64,000 nucleotides of DNA, taken from NCBI RefSeq assembly GCF_002999335.1, contig NW_020312071.1:50514-114513 (forward strand). Direction: 5' to 3'. Each line of letters opens with the position of its first letter. Position 1 is the first letter of the stretch. The position numbers and the translations under genes were made by a program. Positions 61,900-64,000 of this stretch are shown piece by piece. This DNA comes from Cyclospora cayetanensis (taxonomy: Eukaryota; Apicomplexa; Conoidasida; Eucoccidiorida; Eimeriidae). The notes beneath the pieces are model-generated. The model did not search any database and was not told the origin of the DNA. It saw nothing but the letters and a program-made list of their open reading frames with translations.

Positions 61900-62875
61900 C
61901 CCTACAGTCTGTTTCCCTCGCGGCTACAGCTCGACAACTCCCGGCGTCTACCGTCCTGTAGCTGCTGTTTTGCTTTTTTGATTTCCTTCGAAGGCTAGAC
62001 CCCAATCGTGGAGCCTTATTTGCGGAGGGCTTGAGGTTAAAGCCTTATTGGCAGAGGGCCCTTGGAGGGGCCCTCCGACCGAGATCCCTCTGTCCCTCCC
62101 TCGCGCTTATTTCGCTGGACTTCTTTTTACGGAGCTTTGCTCCACGCTTCCCGCAATCCCGCTTCCTGCACCGCCCCGCCATCCATCGCCTCCACCCCCT
62201 GGCCGCGGCTGCTCGTGCCTGCAAGTCGTAGCCATCCCACTTGCCCCCGCCCCCTCCTTCTTCTGCCCTGTCGCTGCCAGCTGGCACGGCGGCTGTTTCT
62301 CTGTTTTTCGCGTCGCATTATGGCGTAGTAGCGCGGAGAAGCGACGAAACGGGCATCGTTAGCAACACACCAGCGGCTCCTTGTAACCGCCGAGAGGGCC
62401 TTTCGCGCAGAAGCAGCAGCGGGTGGTCTCGCATCGCATGAACGGGACGGAGCGTGTCGCTTCTGGAATACGCAGCTCGTGGGCAGCGACGCAGAGACGG
62501 AGAGAGAGAGACATACAGATACATACGTTCGTGGAGAGAGCGCGAAACTTGACGCACGTCATAAGCACTCCTAGGCAGGTCGCAGCCACTTTTCTGTTTT
62601 CCCCGAAGTGAACGTTGGTGTTGCAGCTCTTTCTGCAGCCGTCACTGAAAGCCTGCAGCAGCAGGGCACTAGATGACTGCGCATTGTTTGCGCTGCATTA
62701 CGGGGGAGCTACCCGTGGCATGCATACACCGGGGGGACCGTAGCCTCGTTGAGCTGTTCTCGCAGTGGGCTGAGCCTTTTTAAGGGAATCTTTCGACGGG
62801 AGAGCCACAGCAGCGCACGTCGGTGGATCGGCGATCTCAACAGACGCAGTCGCCTCTCGAAGCCGCAGCAGCACA
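61900..62875 (+). promoter_or_regulatory. GC-rich upstream region of the ApiAP2 gene
   Basis: GC content rises sharply from about 62040 to the ATG at 62876, with C-rich blocks (62160-62270) and a GAGAGAGAGAG-type stretch (62500-62545). This is the likely promoter and long 5' leader of the ApiAP2 gene. Open frames here occur in all phases with no domain resemblance, so coding use is doubtful. Confidence 0.4.
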
Positions 62876-63692
62876 ATGCATGCAGCGGAAGAGACCGCGT
62901 CCACGCAGCACTGCAGGCGCAAACGCCAGCCAGCCTTGGCAGCGGGGGCGCTAGCGACGGCTGCCGCTGACGGAGAGGGCGTCACTGCTGGCGGCTGTTC
63001 AGCAGGAGCTGCCGCTGCTGCTGCTGCGGGCTGTGCTGCAAGCAAGCGCGCACGCAGTGGGAGGGAGCACCTGCACCAGCAGCAGCAACAAGGCACCGAG
63101 GCAGAACCGTGGATTTTTCAAGATTCCTGCACAGAGGCTCGTGGACCCTCAGACGCTTTTCTAGCAGACTTCGCCGAAGGGGGGCCCTTTGCATGCGAGC
63201 AAGGAGTCGCATGCAGTCCACACGAAGGCAAGAAGCGGCAACAGCCGCACGCGTTGTTCTTCCCTCCTGCCTCCCTAGGGGACGATCTGGAGGCGGAGGG
63301 AAGAGGAGGCGCGGGGAAAAGCGGAGGCGAGACGACGGCCACTGTCGCTGCTGACGAAGACTCCGAAGCAACACCGCTAGCCGCGGCAGTTGCTGCCTTC
63401 ACGGCAGCAGCAGGCGCGTGCTTTCGCGCACATCGGAACCTGAACGCGCAAGAAGAAGAGCTGTCGCAGTCCGATGAGCGCAGTGATGAGTCTTCAGCAG
63501 CCGCCGCAGCCGCAGCAGCAGCTGCCAGCCTCGCAGACGCAGGAGGCGCTGAAAGAGTGGAGGGGTTCCCAGCCGTTAGTCTGTCTGGCGACTTCGGGCT
63601 TGCTGGCTTATGCTCAAGAGACTTCGAATGCGATATACCGGGAGTTCGCTTCGACCAGCGTGACAAGGCCTGGCTAGCTACTTGGCACGATG
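62876..63692 (+). CDS. ApiAP2 transcription factor, first exon; 3' part beyond window
   Basis: The exon runs from the ATG at 62876 to donor GATG|GTAAGC. The first 250 residues are Ala-, Gln- and Ser-rich with acidic patches and no recognised domain. The last 20 residues (PGVRFDQRDKAWLATWHD) are the first two strands of an AP2/ERF DNA-binding domain, with the Arg and Trp positions typical of apicomplexan ApiAP2 factors. These are the main sequence-specific regulators of stage-specific genes in the phylum. The rest of the domain lies across an intron that starts at 63693 and is not finished by base 64000. More AP2 domains may follow outside the window. The family is clear; which ApiAP2 member it is cannot be told. 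Confidence 0.85.
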
Positions 63693-64000
63693 GTAAGCTA
63701 CGCTAGGGAAGGGCAATTGCAGCCTTGTTTCTTGTTTGCTCCCCTGCAGCAAGCTCCGTGGATACGTATGTGTGGATGTGTATGTGGGGGGGGAAGGGAG
63801 GGGGTGTGAGTGTGGGGGGACGGGAGGGGGTGGGAGTGGGGGGGGGTGGGCGGGGGTTGGGATGGTGGGGGGAGGGGGGGGTGTTGTGTGGGATGGGCAA
63901 CAGATGTCACTCACGGGCAGGGTAGGGGGGTGGGCGGGGGGGGTCTGCCTGGGAGCGGGGGGGGCGCCGGGGGGGGCGCGCCGGGGCGGGCGCCGCGGAG
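63693..64000 (+). repeat. Extremely G-rich intron at the right edge
   Basis: Begins GTAAGC directly after the AP2 exon. From about 63785 it is almost pure G with scattered T, A and C (GTGGGGGGGGAAGGGAGGGGG, TGGGGGGGGGTGGGCGGGGG and similar), up to the window edge. Several overlapping four-run G-quadruplex patterns lie on the plus strand, and so in the transcript. Confidence 0.85.

Noticed and set aside
1..64000. CRISPR arrays, insertion sequences, operons, rRNA genes
   Set aside because: No spaced direct repeats, transposase frames, polycistronic layout or rRNA-like segments were seen; the window is intron-rich eukaryotic DNA.

Overview
The window is nuclear DNA of an apicomplexan coccidian, most likely an Eimeria or a close relative. 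The reasons are genes broken into many short exons with GT-AG introns of roughly 60-500 bp, dense CAG/CTG triplet runs inside coding exons that read as poly-Gln, poly-Ala, poly-Ser or poly-Leu, and an ApiAP2-type DNA-binding domain. No bacterial, plasmid or viral signature was seen. Exon joins given to the base were worked out by hand from GT/AG sites, reading phase and family conservation. Where that failed, the entry says so.

Layout. Bases 1-7012 (minus) hold XPD/ERCC2, the TFIIH helicase, whose 3' end runs off the left edge. Just upstream is the tail of an unidentified, possibly COMM-like, minus-strand gene. About 4 kb without a recognisable gene follows. At 11693-16080 (minus) is a complete, repeat-inflated PRMT5 arginine methyltransferase (1326 aa, three exons). 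At 16675-18362 (minus) are the last two exons of a possible BRCT-domain protein, and at 19740-20665 (minus) part of an unidentified membrane protein. Bases 22758-31579 (minus) carry a very long, poly-Gln-rich VPS13/chorein-type lipid-transfer protein.

From about 32 kb to 62 kb the triplet repeats almost vanish. This repeat-poor half holds a four-exon BET1-type SNARE (35428-36627, minus), an AMP deaminase of at least 17 exons (40641 to about 48941, minus), an organellar ribosome recycling factor (49668-51763, plus) and a DUF202-type mitochondrial membrane protein (53252-55026, plus). After a gene-poor 8 kb, a GC-rich block leads into an ApiAP2 transcription factor (62876 onward, plus), cut by an extremely G-rich intron at the right edge.

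The genes are housekeeping functions rather than one pathway: transcription and repair (XPD), protein methylation (PRMT5), membrane traffic and lipid transfer (BET1, VPS13-like), purine nucleotide balance (AMP deaminase), organelle translation and membranes (RRF, DUF202), and stage-specific gene control (ApiAP2). AMP deaminase and RRF are divergent over an interval of about 0.7 kb.
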